Source: Methylotenera mobilis JLW8 (GTDB taxonomy: Bacteria; Pseudomonadota; Gammaproteobacteria; Burkholderiales; Methylophilaceae). Taken from it: 64,000 bases of DNA. The stretch lies in contig NC_012968.1 of the NCBI RefSeq assembly GCF_000023705.1, positions 2,356,001 through 2,420,000 of the forward strand, written 5' to 3'. The notes under the pieces were generated by a model. That model saw only the letters and a program-made list of their open reading frames with translations. It was not told where the DNA came from and did no database searches. How positions within the stretch are numbered: the first letter of the stretch is position 1; every line of letters begins with the position of its first letter. This document shows positions 36,711-46,646 of this stretch, piece after piece. The position numbers and the translations under genes are program-made.

Positions 36711-37256
36711 ATGGCGGAAAATTACACGATAAATAATGATGGTTTTGTAACACAGGCGCAGCAAATTGCATCGCCCAATTTCGATGCGCGCCCTGACCAC
36801 GAAATCAGCATGATCGTGATTCATAACATCAGCCTGCCGCCCAGCCAATATGGTGGCAATGGCATTATTGAGCTATTCACCAACCAGCTCAACCCCGATG
36901 AACATCCGTATTATGCAACTATCCATAGTTTCAAGGTCTCAGCACATTTTTTAATCCGGCGTGACGGCACACTGATACAGTTTGTCTCTTGCTTAGAACG
37001 AGCCTGGCACGCGGGTAAATCCAACTGGCAAACGCGTGAACGCTGCAACGATTTTTCAGTCGGAATAGAACTTGAAGGCTCGGACTTTGAGGCGTTTGAA
37101 GAAGTGCAGTACCAAACCCTGAATAAATTAGTAGCCAGCCTCAAGCGCAACTATGCGATTCAAGCTATAGTAGGGCATTCCGATATCGCGCCTGACAGAA
37201 AAACTGACCCTGGCCCTTATTTTGACTGGCAAAAATTAACCCATCACCACCATTAA
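36711..37256 (+). CDS. ampD: 1,6-anhydro-N-acetylmuramyl-L-alanine amidase AmpD
   Basis: Cytoplasmic zinc amidase that recycles anhydro-muropeptides and, where AmpR/AmpC exist, keeps beta-lactamase repressed. The 181 residues (E. coli 183) carry zinc ligands His38 (IVIHNI), His156 (VGHSDIA) and Asp166 (KTDPGPYFDW), plus Glu120 (GIELEG). The absence of a signal peptide supports AmpD over AmiD. The protein ends in four natural histidines. The RND adaptor gene starts 13 bases later. Confidence 0.95.
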   Translation: MAENYTINNDGFVTQAQQIASPNFDARPDHEISMIVIHNISLPPSQYGGNGIIELFTNQLNPDEHPYYATIHSFKVSAHFLIRRDGTLIQFVSCLERAWHAGKSNWQTRERCNDFSVGIELEGSDFEAFEEVQYQTLNKLVASLKRNYAIQAIVGHSDIAPDRKTDPGPYFDWQKLTHHHH

Positions 37257-37269
37257 TCACTACCAATAT

Positions 37270-38367
37270 ATGCAAAGAATTTTTAGTCTGGCCGTTTCGA
37301 CGCTGCTTATCAGCATACTAATTGCCTGCGGTGCAAAAGATGACAACGCCAGCAAACAGGATAAGAAAAACGGCCCTAAGCCGACGCTAGTCACCGTGAC
37401 CACGGTGCAGAACACGCCAGTAGAAATGACAGAGGATGGCATAGGCTCACTAGAAGGTTTAATTGACCCCACACTCACGGCAGAGGTCGCCGCGCGCATC
37501 ATCAAAGTCTATGTCAGCCCAGGCGACACGGTAAAACAAGGCCAGCTGATTGCCAGCTTGGACCCCACCGATTTCAACCTGCAAGAGCGTGAAGCGCAGG
37601 CTGAAGTAGCTCGCATTGAAGCACTGCTCAGCAATCAGGAGAAAACTGTTGCTAGGAATCAGGCTTTAGTCGATAAAAAGTTCATCTCGCAAAATGCCGT
37701 GGACACCAGCCTGGCTGATCAAAAGGCATTAAAAGAACAATTAGCCGCGGCTAAAGCGCGCATCAATACCATACGCAACAGTACGGGAAAAACCAGAATT
37801 TTTGCACCTACCGACGGCGTAGTGGAAAAGAAGATTGTGGACACGGGCGAGTACGTAAAAGTGGGCGACCCTATCGTCCAGATCGTTTCCAATAAGCTGC
37901 TACGCGCTTACATCCCATTCCCTGAGCGCGTAGGTACACAACTCAAAGCCGGCTTAAAATTACGCCTCACTACCCCTACCAGCAGCACCCCGATTGAAAC
38001 AGTGATCCGCGAGTTAAAGCCTTTGATTACTGCCAGCAATCGCAGCATTATTGTGATTGCTGACGTTAAAAACGTAGCTGGATGGCAGGCTGGCGCCAGC
38101 GTCAATGCCAGCGTGATTCTAGCTGAGCGTAGCGCGGCTATGATGGTGCCGGAACAAAGCGTAGTGCTACGCCCAGCGGGTCAAGTGGTTTATGTGGTAA
38201 AAGATAATCAGGTCCAGCAAGCCATCGTCACCACCGGCGCCCACCAGAACGGGCTGGTTGAAATCACCAGCGGCCTGCAAGCAAACGATGCTGTAGTAGT
38301 TGATGGTGCAGGTTTTCTCACCGACAAAGCACCAATCAAAATCGCCGACAACTCTGCCAAACCATAA
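37270..38367 (+). CDS. RND efflux membrane-fusion lipoprotein
   Basis: Periplasmic adaptor of a tripartite pump, 365 residues. The N-terminus is a lipoprotein signal (LLISILIAC, lipobox Cys at about 20). The mature part has the order of this family: barrel-lipoyl half (AARIIKVYVSPGDTVKQGQLIASLDPTDF), a helical hairpin (about 105-165), the second lipoyl half (IFAPTDGVVEKKIVDTGEYVKVGDPI) and a beta-barrel domain. It is encoded 12 bases before its permease, and no outer-membrane channel gene follows, so a shared TolC-like channel is implied. Confidence 0.92.
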   Translation: MQRIFSLAVSTLLISILIACGAKDDNASKQDKKNGPKPTLVTVTTVQNTPVEMTEDGIGSLEGLIDPTLTAEVAARIIKVYVSPGDTVKQGQLIASLDPTDFNLQEREAQAEVARIEALLSNQEKTVARNQALVDKKFISQNAVDTSLADQKALKEQLAAAKARINTIRNSTGKTRIFAPTDGVVEKKIVDTGEYVKVGDPIVQIVSNKLLRAYIPFPERVGTQLKAGLKLRLTTPTSSTPIETVIRELKPLITASNRSIIVIADVKNVAGWQAGASVNASVILAERSAAMMVPEQSVVLRPAGQVVYVVKDNQVQQAIVTTGAHQNGLVEITSGLQANDAVVVDGAGFLTDKAPIKIADNSAKP

Positions 38368-38379
38368 ACCCATCATCTC

Positions 38380-41300
38380 ATGACGCTACCTGAACTCTCA
38401 ATTAAACGCCATGTGCTTGCATGGATGCTATCTGGGGTCATCGTGCTGTTTGGCATTATCGCCTACAACCGTATCGGCGTAGACCGCCTGCCAGCCATCG
38501 ATTTCCCGGTCATTATGGTCAACACCACCCTGCGTGGCGCCAACCCCGATGTCGTGGACACCAGCATCACCAGCATCATTGAATCCGCCATCAATACCAC
38601 ACCCGGTATTGAGCATATTCAATCCTCCTCCTCACCCGGTGTTTCCAGTATCAGCATTACTTTTGCTTTAGATAAAAATATTGATGTGGCCTACAACGAG
38701 GTGCAAGCCAAGGTAAATCAGGTATTGCGTCGCCTGCCCGTAGATGCTGACCCGCCTACCATCCAAAAGGTTGATACCAATGCTTCAGCCGTCATCTGGC
38801 TGGCATTGAGCGGTGACCGCACCATACAGCAGCTCAACCTCTACGCCAATAACGTACTAAAAAAGAAATTTGAAACGATTAACGGCGTTGGCGAAGTCTC
38901 CATCGGTGGGCGCCGCGACCGCGTGATTCGCGTCAATGTGAACCCTGAGCGCATGGCGGCTTATAAACTAAGCGCCCAAGACTTGGTAGATGCTTTTAAT
39001 CGCGAACATATCCAGCTGCCGGGCGGCTTTCTGGTCAGCGCCACCGCCGAACAGTTATTAAAGCTAGACCTTGAGTTTCATGACATTAAAGAACTCTCCG
39101 CTTTAATTGTTAGCACAAAAGATGGCATGCCCATTCGCCTGAGCGATGTAGCCAGCATAGAAGATGGACTAACTGACAACCGCCAAATCGCACGCTACAA
39201 CGGCAAGCCCACCGTGGGCCTAGGCATGGTAAAAATCGCTAATGCCAATACCGTAGAGATTATTAAAGAAGTAGAGCGCCGATTAGACCAAGAGATACGC
39301 CCCAATCTGCCGCCCGGGCTCAGCCTGGAAATTTCAACCAACGACGCCATTTTCATCAATCAATTAGTGGCATCACTGAAAGAGCATTTGGTAGAAGGCA
39401 CCCTGTTTGCCGCCCTGATTGTGCTGATTTTCATGCGCTCGTTTAGCTCCACTGTCATGATTTGTCTGGAAATTCCGGTATCGCTGCTGGGCGCAATCGC
39501 GGTCATGTATTTTGCTGGCTACACTTTTAATAGCATGACTCTGCTCGCCTTACTGTTGCTTATCGGCGTAGTGGTAGATGACGCAATCGTGGTACGCGAA
39601 AGTATTTTGCGCCATATGTCAGGTGAGGTAGGTGAGGCGCTAAGCCCGGCCGATCTCAAAGATCCAGCCAAAGTAGCACTGTTCCGCTCGCAAGCCACCA
39701 GACACGGCAGTAATGAAGTCGTGTTTGCCGTGCTGGCTTCATCCTTATCGCTGGTATGTATCTTTGCACCGGTAATTTTTATGAGCGGCGTCATCGGCAT
39801 GTTCTTCAAGTCTTTTGCCGTGGTGGTCACCTTTGGCGTACTGGTTTCGCTATTTGTATCACTGACCCTCACGCCCATGCTGTGCTCACGCTACTTAAGC
39901 GTAACGCACAAAGAAAACGCCGTGTACAGACTTACTGGGCGCGGCTTGGACTACCTAGATACACAGTATAAAAAGCTGCTAAAAATCACCTTAAAGCATC
40001 GCGCTTTTGTACTGATTTTCACCGCCATCTTTGTAGCGACATCCGGCTATCTTACACTCAAATATGTAGAAAAAGACTTTGTACCAGAATCGGATGAAAG
40101 CAGCTTTAGCATCAGCCTAAAAACGCCATTAGGCTCCAGCCTTGACTACACCGACTCCAGGCTAAAAATGGTAGAAAACATACTCAAAAATCATACTGCC
40201 GAAATTGACAGCTATTTTTCTACCATAGGTACCGGCTCACGTGGCCAGGTGAATGAAGGCCGCGTGAATGTGCGCCTCAAGCCCAAAGAGCAGCGCGCCA
40301 AAAGCCAACAAACCTTGATCAAAGAGCTCAAAACCGAACTAGACCAGATCCCTGGTGCGCGCGCCATGGCGGCTCCGCCTTCTGTGGTACGTGGGCAACG
40401 TTCAGAAAAGCTACAATTCAATTTAATTGGTAACAACCTACAAGAACTAGGCAGCATCTCTAAACTACTGCAACAAACGCTCGCCAACAATGCAGCTATG
40501 GGCAAAGTAGATGTAGACGTACAGCTAAACTTACCACAACTCAATGTGGATATTGACCGCGCACGCGCCGCTACATTAGGCTTGAATGCTCAGGAGATTG
40601 CCACGGCTATCAGCTTGTATGCAGGCGGCATTAATGTTGCCAAATACAATGAAGCCACTGGTGACGGCCAGCGCTACGACATACGTATCAAGGCCGCTGA
40701 AGGTGACCTAAACAACGTGCAGGATTTAAGCAAAATTTACCTACGTAGCGCAAACGGTGAACTGGTACGCCTTGATGCGGTGGCAGCATTTAAACAAGAG
40801 TTAGGGCCTGCGGTGATTGGTCGTTACGATTTACAGTATGCCGTTAATTTTTACGCCAACCCTAGTATGCCACTAGGCGAGGCCGTAAGTTTGGTCAAAG
40901 ACACTGCGGCTAAGATTGTGCCGCCTGAGTTTACGCTTAGGCTCACAGGCCAGGCCGAAGAGTTTGGTAAAACCCTGAAAAATATACAGTTTGTATTTGC
41001 ACTGGCGTTTCTTCTGCTATACATGGTGCTGGCTAGCCAGTTCAACTCATTCCTGCAGCCGTTACTAGTCATGCTGGCTCAGCCATTAGCGATTATCGGC
41101 GGGTTAATTGCATTGCTGATTTCGGGAGATAGCCTCAATATGTACTCCATGATTGGCCTGGTGCTACTGATAGGCTTGGTCGCGAAAAACTCGATTCTGC
41201 TAGTAGACTTAACCAACCAGCTATTAGATAAAGTCAGGGAGAGCGGTGCCGTGATTAATACCACGCATATCAATGCCGCTCTACAAGAAGCTTGCCCGGT

Positions 41301-41535
41301 GCGTCTGCGCCCGGTACTGATGACATCGCTGACCATTATTTTGGCCTTGCTTCCGGCGGCCATTGGCTTAGGTGCTGGTTCTGAAACCAATAAGCCATTA
41401 TCTGTCGCAATTATAGGCGGCATGGTTTCCTCCACCTTGCTGACCTTGGTAGTGGTACCAGCCGCTTACTCATTGCTAATCGGCTGGGTGAGTCGCTTAC
41501 ATGCGCGCCGCTACCATCCAGAGCCCCATCTATAA
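38380..41535 (+). CDS. HAE-type RND efflux permease
   Basis: Inner-membrane proton-driven pump of 1051 residues, typical of the hydrophobe/amphiphile-efflux group. The start SIKRHVLAWMLSGVIVLFG is the first of twelve helices; helix 4 has GVVVDDAIVVRES with the paired Asp that relay protons, followed by RES in place of the usual VEN. Two large periplasmic loops follow helices 1 and 7. The second half repeats the first (FALAFLLLYMVLASQFNSF, LVGLVAKNSILLVD-like). Substrate is unknown. Confidence 0.93.
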   Translation: MTLPELSIKRHVLAWMLSGVIVLFGIIAYNRIGVDRLPAIDFPVIMVNTTLRGANPDVVDTSITSIIESAINTTPGIEHIQSSSSPGVSSISITFALDKNIDVAYNEVQAKVNQVLRRLPVDADPPTIQKVDTNASAVIWLALSGDRTIQQLNLYANNVLKKKFETINGVGEVSIGGRRDRVIRVNVNPERMAAYKLSAQDLVDAFNREHIQLPGGFLVSATAEQLLKLDLEFHDIKELSALIVSTKDGMPIRLSDVASIEDGLTDNRQIARYNGKPTVGLGMVKIANANTVEIIKEVERRLDQEIRPNLPPGLSLEISTNDAIFINQLVASLKEHLVEGTLFAALIVLIFMRSFSSTVMICLEIPVSLLGAIAVMYFAGYTFNSMTLLALLLLIGVVVDDAIVVRESILRHMSGEVGEALSPADLKDPAKVALFRSQATRHGSNEVVFAVLASSLSLVCIFAPVIFMSGVIGMFFKSFAVVVTFGVLVSLFVSLTLTPMLCSRYLSVTHKENAVYRLTGRGLDYLDTQYKKLLKITLKHRAFVLIFTAIFVATSGYLTLKYVEKDFVPESDESSFSISLKTPLGSSLDYTDSRLKMVENILKNHTAEIDSYFSTIGTGSRGQVNEGRVNVRLKPKEQRAKSQQTLIKELKTELDQIPGARAMAAPPSVVRGQRSEKLQFNLIGNNLQELGSISKLLQQTLANNAAMGKVDVDVQLNLPQLNVDIDRARAATLGLNAQEIATAISLYAGGINVAKYNEATGDGQRYDIRIKAAEGDLNNVQDLSKIYLRSANGELVRLDAVAAFKQELGPAVIGRYDLQYAVNFYANPSMPLGEAVSLVKDTAAKIVPPEFTLRLTGQAEEFGKTLKNIQFVFALAFLLLYMVLASQFNSFLQPLLVMLAQPLAIIGGLIALLISGDSLNMYSMIGLVLLIGLVAKNSILLVDLTNQLLDKVRESGAVINTTHINAALQEACPVRLRPVLMTSLTIILALLPAAIGLGAGSETNKPLSVAIIGGMVSSTLLTLVVVPAAYSLLIGWVSRLHARRYHPEPHL

Positions 41536-41599
41536 GCTATACCACCCTGAGTGAGGGTACCTAATCTATATGGTTGCATAGCAGCCCGTAATCAGTAGT

Positions 41600-41624
41600 T
41601 GCATAGCAAGCTACTAGCTATGCA
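41600..41624. terminator. Hairpin between the RND permease and the symporter gene
   Basis: 8-bp inverted repeat TGCATAGC / GCTATGCA between convergent genes; a second copy of TTGCATAGCA lies just upstream. A shorter ACCCT / AGGGT stem lies close to the permease stop. T runs are lacking. Confidence 0.4.
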
Positions 41625-41637
41625 GATTGATAAGGGC

Positions 41638-42876
41638 TTAATGCGGTGTATCCGCCGTCAGTTTTTGCACAATTAAGCTACCCACGATATCGCCCTGCAC
41701 ATTCACGCTAGTGCGCACAGTATCCAACAATCGGTCTATCGGCAGCAAAATTGCGATAGCCTCGGCAGGCAAGCCTACCGACTGCAATACCATCACCATT
41801 GTTACCATGCCAGCACTCGGAATACCGGGAGCGCCCATCGCCGCTATCATTGCCGTGAAAAACACGATCATCTGCTGTACCAAGCTTAACTCCACGCCCA
41901 TCAAATTAGCGATAAAAATGGCTGCAATCGCTTCATACAGCGCGGTACCATCCATATTAATAGTGGCGCCCAACGGCACGACAAAACCTGCGATTTCCGG
42001 CCTTACTTGCATCTGCAGGGCTGCTCGCATGGTCACGGGCAGTGTGGCAGAGCTGGAGCTGGTAGCAAATGCCGTGAGCAAAGCATCACGGCTACCGCGG
42101 AAAAACCATAACGGCGACTTGCCTGTCACTAAATATAAAAGCAATGGCAACACCACCACGCCATGCAGCAAGGTGATACCTACAACCACTGCTGCAAACT
42201 TGGCCAACGTATGAAGTACCGCGATATCCTGCACCGCGACTAATTTAATCAGCAACGCCATGATCCCGAGCGGTGCCAAGTACATCACCCAGCTCACAAT
42301 GAGCATGGTCACGTCTAGCGCCTCTTGCAATAACGTGCGCAGCTGATTAAAGCGCTCGCCACCTACCACTAGCGCCACACCCAAAATAAGCGCAAACATA
42401 ACCAACGCCAGCACATCCCCTTTCGCCAGGGCAGCAAATGGGTTTACAAACAAACTATGTAAGAATTGTGCAAAATACTCAGGCAGCGGCAGCTGCTTTG
42501 CCTCAAAGCCATGCATGGCATCTTTAAACATCGCCACATGCAAACCAGTGCCCGGCTCAAAATAATTAGCCGCCAGCAAACCTAAGATGATGGCAAGCGT
42601 CGTGGTCGTCACAAAATAAAGCATAGTGCTCACCCATACTTTGTGCATTTGCTGATGCTGGCGTAAATTAGCCACGCCCATGGAGATAGAGCAAAACACC
42701 AAGGGCACTAGTATCATTTTGAGCAGGTCGATAAACAAGGTGCCCACCAAGCTAGCGCTATACAAACTTACTTGCACCAGTGCATGCTGTGTACCCAACA
42801 CATGGAAATAAAGCCCTAAGGCTACACCGATGATGGATGCCAATAATATTTGCAAATTGAGGCTAGGCCACTTCAT
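41638..42876 (-). CDS. Dicarboxylate/amino acid:cation symporter
   Basis: Inner-membrane secondary transporter of the DAACS family (DctA/GltP type), 412 residues with about eight helices and two re-entrant loops. The family signatures are the serine-rich hairpin AFATSSSSATLPVTM (about 270-284), the helix-7 motif ATINMDGTALYEA and the loop GAPGIPSAGMVTM. Substrates could be C4-dicarboxylates or glutamate/aspartate; sequence alone does not decide. It is transcribed alone. Confidence 0.92.
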   Translation of the reverse strand: MKWPSLNLQILLASIIGVALGLYFHVLGTQHALVQVSLYSASLVGTLFIDLLKMILVPLVFCSISMGVANLRQHQQMHKVWVSTMLYFVTTTTLAIILGLLAANYFEPGTGLHVAMFKDAMHGFEAKQLPLPEYFAQFLHSLFVNPFAALAKGDVLALVMFALILGVALVVGGERFNQLRTLLQEALDVTMLIVSWVMYLAPLGIMALLIKLVAVQDIAVLHTLAKFAAVVVGITLLHGVVVLPLLLYLVTGKSPLWFFRGSRDALLTAFATSSSSATLPVTMRAALQMQVRPEIAGFVVPLGATINMDGTALYEAIAAIFIANLMGVELSLVQQMIVFFTAMIAAMGAPGIPSAGMVTMVMVLQSVGLPAEAIAILLPIDRLLDTVRTSVNVQGDIVGSLIVQKLTADTPH

Positions 42877-42901
42877 CCTGCGATGCCTTTACATAAGAAA
42901 A

Positions 42902-42917
42902 AAGCGCCGAAGCGCCT
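42902..42917 (-). terminator. UUCG-loop terminator
   Basis: On the minus strand AGGCGCTTCGGCGCTT forms a short stem closed by a C(TTCG)G tetraloop and runs into TTTTTTC. It is the second of two tandem terminators behind the RsmB-like gene. Confidence 0.7.
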
Positions 42918-42932
42918 ACAGCTGAATAAAAA

Positions 42933-42957
42933 AGGGTAAGATTTTTGATCTTACCCT
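42933..42957 (-). terminator. Rho-independent terminator of the RsmB-like gene
   Basis: 10-bp perfect stem AGGGTAAGAT / ATCTTACCCT with a 5-base loop, 7 bases after the stop and followed on the minus strand by TTTTTTATT. Confidence 0.85.
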
Positions 42958-42964
42958 ATTGGAC

Positions 42965-44509
42965 TTAGGCTTTAACTACTTTTGTTTTAGCCGTGCTTGC
43001 TTTTGTCGTACTGGCTTTTGCCTTACTCACTTTAGCGCTGGTCGCGCTGTCATCTTTGGGCGCTTTTGCTACTTTAGGCTTAGGCTCTTTTTTAACAGCT
43101 GCCTTTTTAGTCGCTTTAGCCGGCACTTCTTCTACAGCCACTTCCTCAATCACTGAATTAAGCTCTGGCTCAGAGGATGCCTCTAGCATAGCTTCAACTG
43201 GATTGCCTTCGCTTGGCGCTGGCGCGGTTGTAGCACCCATTTTTTCAAACACAGCAGCAAAGAAACCATCGGTATTATGTAAGTGTGGCAGCAGTTTTAG
43301 GTAATCACCTGTATCCAGTTCAATTTGCTGCTGCGCCAAAATTTCGGCGGCATTCAGCAATTTAAAATCAGGGTGCGTAGCTAAGAACTGCTCTGCAATT
43401 TTCTCGTTTTCATCACTAAGCAAACTACAGGTGGCATAAACTAAACGGCCACCAACTTTGGTTAGCTTAGCTGCGCGTGCCAGAATATTGGTTTGTTTAA
43501 CATTGAGCTCAGCCACATCTTCTGGCGTTTGGCGCCATTTCAGATCAGGGTTGCGACGTAGCGTGCCTAAGCCGCTACATGGCGCATCTACCAGCACGCG
43601 GTCAAATTTGCCATTTAAGCGTTTTAATTTAGGGTCAGTTTCGCTGCTAATGACTTGTGCGTTCAAATTGCTCAAGCCTGAACGTTTCAAGCGCTGCCCT
43701 AAATTATGTAAGCGCTTTTCAGACACATCAAACGCATAGATGCGGCCAGTATTGCGCATGAGCGCGCCTATCGCCAGTGTTTTGCCGCCAGCACCAGCAC
43801 AAAAATCCGCCACCATCATGCCGCGCTTGGCAGCAACCAAATGTGCCAATAGCTGACTGCCCTCGTCCTGCACTTCGATCTTGCCTTCAGTAAACAATAC
43901 ATGACGGCCAATATTCATACGATTTGGCATACGAATGCCAAGTGGTGAGTAAGGGGTTTTCGTCACATTGGTTTCACCCGAGGTATTTTCGGCAATAAAC
44001 TTGGCCAGCACTTCGTCGCGTGTGCCCTTGATGGTATTCACGCGTAAATCTAACGTGGCTTGCTCGTGCATGCTACGCGCAATAGTTAAGGCTTCAGCCT
44101 CACCGTATTGGGCCACCAGCTTATCCCACAGCCAATCGCGCACGTCTGCCTGCACTGCCAATGGCAAATTGTCGGTAGATTTGGCTTTAATCAAATGTGC
44201 CCACTCTTTTTGCTGCTCATTTAGCATAGGCTCTAACTCGCGAATGCTCATGCCTTGCACACGTAATAACCAAGCTAAAATCAGCTTACGTGCGTCATCT
44301 GGATCGTTCTCATCGTTGGCAGTAACTGTGCTTAAGAAACGTAAGCGACGCAATACGCCGTACACGCTCTCTGCCACAAATGCGCGCTCTTTGGTACCTA
44401 GGTCACGGTTATTACGGAAAAACTCACTTAACTTCGCATCAGCAGGGCTACTAAACGTCAGTAGATTAGATAAAACGATTGCAGCTTGCCGAATTAAATT
44501 AGGCGTCAT
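42965..44509 (-). CDS. RsmB/NOP2-family RNA m5C methyltransferase with H1-like tail
   Basis: A second m5C RNA methyltransferase, 514 residues. Catalytic features are intact: VADFCAGAGGKTLAIG (motif I), DAPCSGLGTLRR with the Pro-Cys, and YATCSLLSDENE with the nucleophile Thr-Cys. The N-terminal 140 residues are helical and only distantly like the RsmB domain. From about residue 427 the protein continues with some 88 residues of low-complexity sequence, acidic first and then Lys/Ala/Thr-rich (KKAAVKKEPKPKVAKAPK), like histone H1 or AlgP tails. The target RNA is not predictable. Neighbours are DUF3108 and purM upstream. Confidence 0.88.
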   Translation of the reverse strand: MTPNLIRQAAIVLSNLLTFSSPADAKLSEFFRNNRDLGTKERAFVAESVYGVLRRLRFLSTVTANDENDPDDARKLILAWLLRVQGMSIRELEPMLNEQQKEWAHLIKAKSTDNLPLAVQADVRDWLWDKLVAQYGEAEALTIARSMHEQATLDLRVNTIKGTRDEVLAKFIAENTSGETNVTKTPYSPLGIRMPNRMNIGRHVLFTEGKIEVQDEGSQLLAHLVAAKRGMMVADFCAGAGGKTLAIGALMRNTGRIYAFDVSEKRLHNLGQRLKRSGLSNLNAQVISSETDPKLKRLNGKFDRVLVDAPCSGLGTLRRNPDLKWRQTPEDVAELNVKQTNILARAAKLTKVGGRLVYATCSLLSDENEKIAEQFLATHPDFKLLNAAEILAQQQIELDTGDYLKLLPHLHNTDGFFAAVFEKMGATTAPAPSEGNPVEAMLEASSEPELNSVIEEVAVEEVPAKATKKAAVKKEPKPKVAKAPKDDSATSAKVSKAKASTTKASTAKTKVVKA

Positions 44510-44602
44510 ATTGATTCTCTTTGTATATTCTTAAAATTACTTATATTTTTAATTACTTGGTAAATAGCCTAGCCATGAGGCATACGTTAAACAATGCCAC
44601 TA

Positions 44603-45364
44603 CTATTGTTGGATACGCAACTCGGTTAAGGTTTGTTCTAGCTTTTGTCCATCTTCGTCTATCACCAGAATACGCGCTGGTACGTAACTCTGCTCTGTCG
44701 CCAGCCATAGGTCTTTGGTTTCTGCGCCCTCGTGTTCAGTTGGTGTCAAATACAGGGTTTTATACTGCACGCCAGCACAATCTATGGTTTTGAGGTCAGC
44801 ACTTACTTTGTAGGCATACTGTTTCAGTTTTTTGCCGGTTGTTAGCGGCACGGTAATCGTATTTTTCAACGAAGCGCGCATAAACATAAACTGATACGGA
44901 TAGCTCGCTAAATCCTGCGTGCCAGGCTTGAGTGGCGAGGTTTCTTGCTCGCCCTTAATTGTCATCACCAGACTTTGTTTTGCCCAGTCGAAATCAGTAA
45001 ATAATGATTTCTTTTTTTGGTTACCCTGATGCAACTCAAAATGGCTGGGTTTTAAGCCTTGTGCCGTGATTTCACCAGTACTAGTTAACTTACGCTCACC
45101 GAGCAAAGCGTACACACCAATACCTTTAGTCACACTTTCAATCTTATAAGTGTTTTTAGTGGTCGTAAACTGCTCATGCACATTAGCAAATGGGTCGCCA
45201 TTTTTAGTCACCAAATATGTGGCGCTAATACTTTTCGGTATCGTAAATTTTGCCGCTGCCTCTTTCGGTGCTTTTGTCTTAGCAGCAACTGCTTGCGGCA
45301 TGAGCGCCAGTACGCCCATGCTCACCACAAACGCTAAGCCCCATGCTTTGATTTGATTCATCAC
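44603..45364 (-). CDS. DUF3108 exported protein
   Basis: A 253-residue exported protein of the DUF3108 family. The signal peptide runs to about 28 (LALMPQAVAA). The mature part is beta-rich, with SISATYLVTKNGDPFANVHEQF, SHFELHQGNQKKKSLFTDFDW and a C-terminal VPARILVIDEDGQKLEQTLTEL, as in this family. Function unknown. It follows purM on the same strand, where purN often sits in other proteobacteria. Confidence 0.85.
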   Translation of the reverse strand: MMNQIKAWGLAFVVSMGVLALMPQAVAAKTKAPKEAAAKFTIPKSISATYLVTKNGDPFANVHEQFTTTKNTYKIESVTKGIGVYALLGERKLTSTGEITAQGLKPSHFELHQGNQKKKSLFTDFDWAKQSLVMTIKGEQETSPLKPGTQDLASYPYQFMFMRASLKNTITVPLTTGKKLKQYAYKVSADLKTIDCAGVQYKTLYLTPTEHEGAETKDLWLATEQSYVPARILVIDEDGQKLEQTLTELRIQQ

Positions 45365-45459
45365 TAAAATTCCTTCATTTTAAGACACATCATGCTCAAC
45401 GCATCAGCGCTGCTTTTGTTACACGACAAGCAGTTTTTCTAACGACTTTAACAACCAGA

Positions 45460-46509
45460 CTAGACAACAATCGTAGGTGCTTCACCTGCATTTTGTGCAC
45501 GAATGTGACCAATTTCAAACACGGTCTCACCTGCAGCCTCAAGTAATGCTTTCGCTGCTGCTGCGTTTTCTTTGGCCATGACAATTGCCATACCGATACC
45601 ACAGTTAAATGTCTTGTACATTTCGCTCGGCACGATATTGCCCTGTGCTTGCAGCCATTGGAACAGCGGCGGCAACTCCCAGCCTGACGCCTGAATTTCA
45701 GCAGTTAAACCTTCAGGCAACACACGTGGAATGTTCTCGGTAATACCGCCACCGGTAATGTGCGCCATACCTTTAACCGGCATTGCCTCAATCAGTTTCA
45801 ATAATGATTTCACATAGATACGCGTAGGCGCCATCACCACGTCTTTGAATTTTTTACCGTGGAAGTCAGATTCAAAATCAATGCCTGATTTTTCAATCAG
45901 TTTACGAATCAGCGAATAGCCGTTTGAGTGTGCGCCGCTGGAAGCTAGGCCCAACACTACGTCACCCGCAGCAATGGTTGTGCCACTGATCAAGTTGGCT
46001 TTATCTACGCAACCCACGGCAAAACCGGCTAAGTCATACTCACCGGCAGGGTACATACCTGGCATTTCTGCAGTTTCACCGCCTACCAATGCACAGCCAG
46101 ATTGCTCACAACCTTCGGCAATGCCTTTAATCACTTGCGCTGCAACACCAACTTCCAGTTTGCCACAAGCAAAGTAATCTAGGAAAAACAGTGGCTCTGC
46201 GCCTTGCACTAAAATGTCGTTTACACTCATGGCTACCAAATCAATACCCACGGTATCGTGCTTGTTCAGCTCAAACGCTAATTTAAGCTTAGTACCCACG
46301 CCATCAGTGCCAGAAACTAAGACTGGTTCTTTAAATTTTTGCGGCACCGCAAACAATGAACCAAAACCACCAATCCCGCCTAATACTTCTGGGCGCATCG
46401 TGCGTTTGGCAAACGGCTTAATTTGTTCAACTAATGCATCACCCGCTTCAATATCCACTCCGGCATCGCGGTAGCTAATTGAAGTTTTATCTGAATTATT
46501 GGCGCTCAA
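45460..46509 (-). CDS. purM: Phosphoribosylformylglycinamidine cyclo-ligase
   Basis: AIR synthetase, the fifth step of purine synthesis: ATP-driven ring closure to aminoimidazole ribotide. The 349 residues (E. coli 345) show [55 protein letters not shown] and [13 protein letters not shown]. It is complete. purN, often its partner, is not downstream. It is divergent from the AI-2E permease across about 140 bases. Confidence 0.97.
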   Translation of the reverse strand: MSANNSDKTSISYRDAGVDIEAGDALVEQIKPFAKRTMRPEVLGGIGGFGSLFAVPQKFKEPVLVSGTDGVGTKLKLAFELNKHDTVGIDLVAMSVNDILVQGAEPLFFLDYFACGKLEVGVAAQVIKGIAEGCEQSGCALVGGETAEMPGMYPAGEYDLAGFAVGCVDKANLISGTTIAAGDVVLGLASSGAHSNGYSLIRKLIEKSGIDFESDFHGKKFKDVVMAPTRIYVKSLLKLIEAMPVKGMAHITGGGITENIPRVLPEGLTAEIQASGWELPPLFQWLQAQGNIVPSEMYKTFNCGIGMAIVMAKENAAAAKALLEAAGETVFEIGHIRAQNAGEAPTIVV

Positions 46510-46646
46510 GGGGGTTCTCGCTTTCTACAAAAATTGTGTTCTATCGTTATAATGCTATTTTAACCGAAATGCTTAGTTATCTGAAATGTTGAAGGCCGGA
46601 AAACACTGGCTTTTACAAAACAGTCACACTTTACTGAAAGCGCAGA

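Noticed and set aside
45408-45443. Bulged stem CTGCTT-TT-GT / ACAAGCAG followed by TTTTT on the plus strand
   Set aside because: No plus-strand gene precedes it; it lies between two minus-strand genes and is probably chance or a weak antisense terminator.
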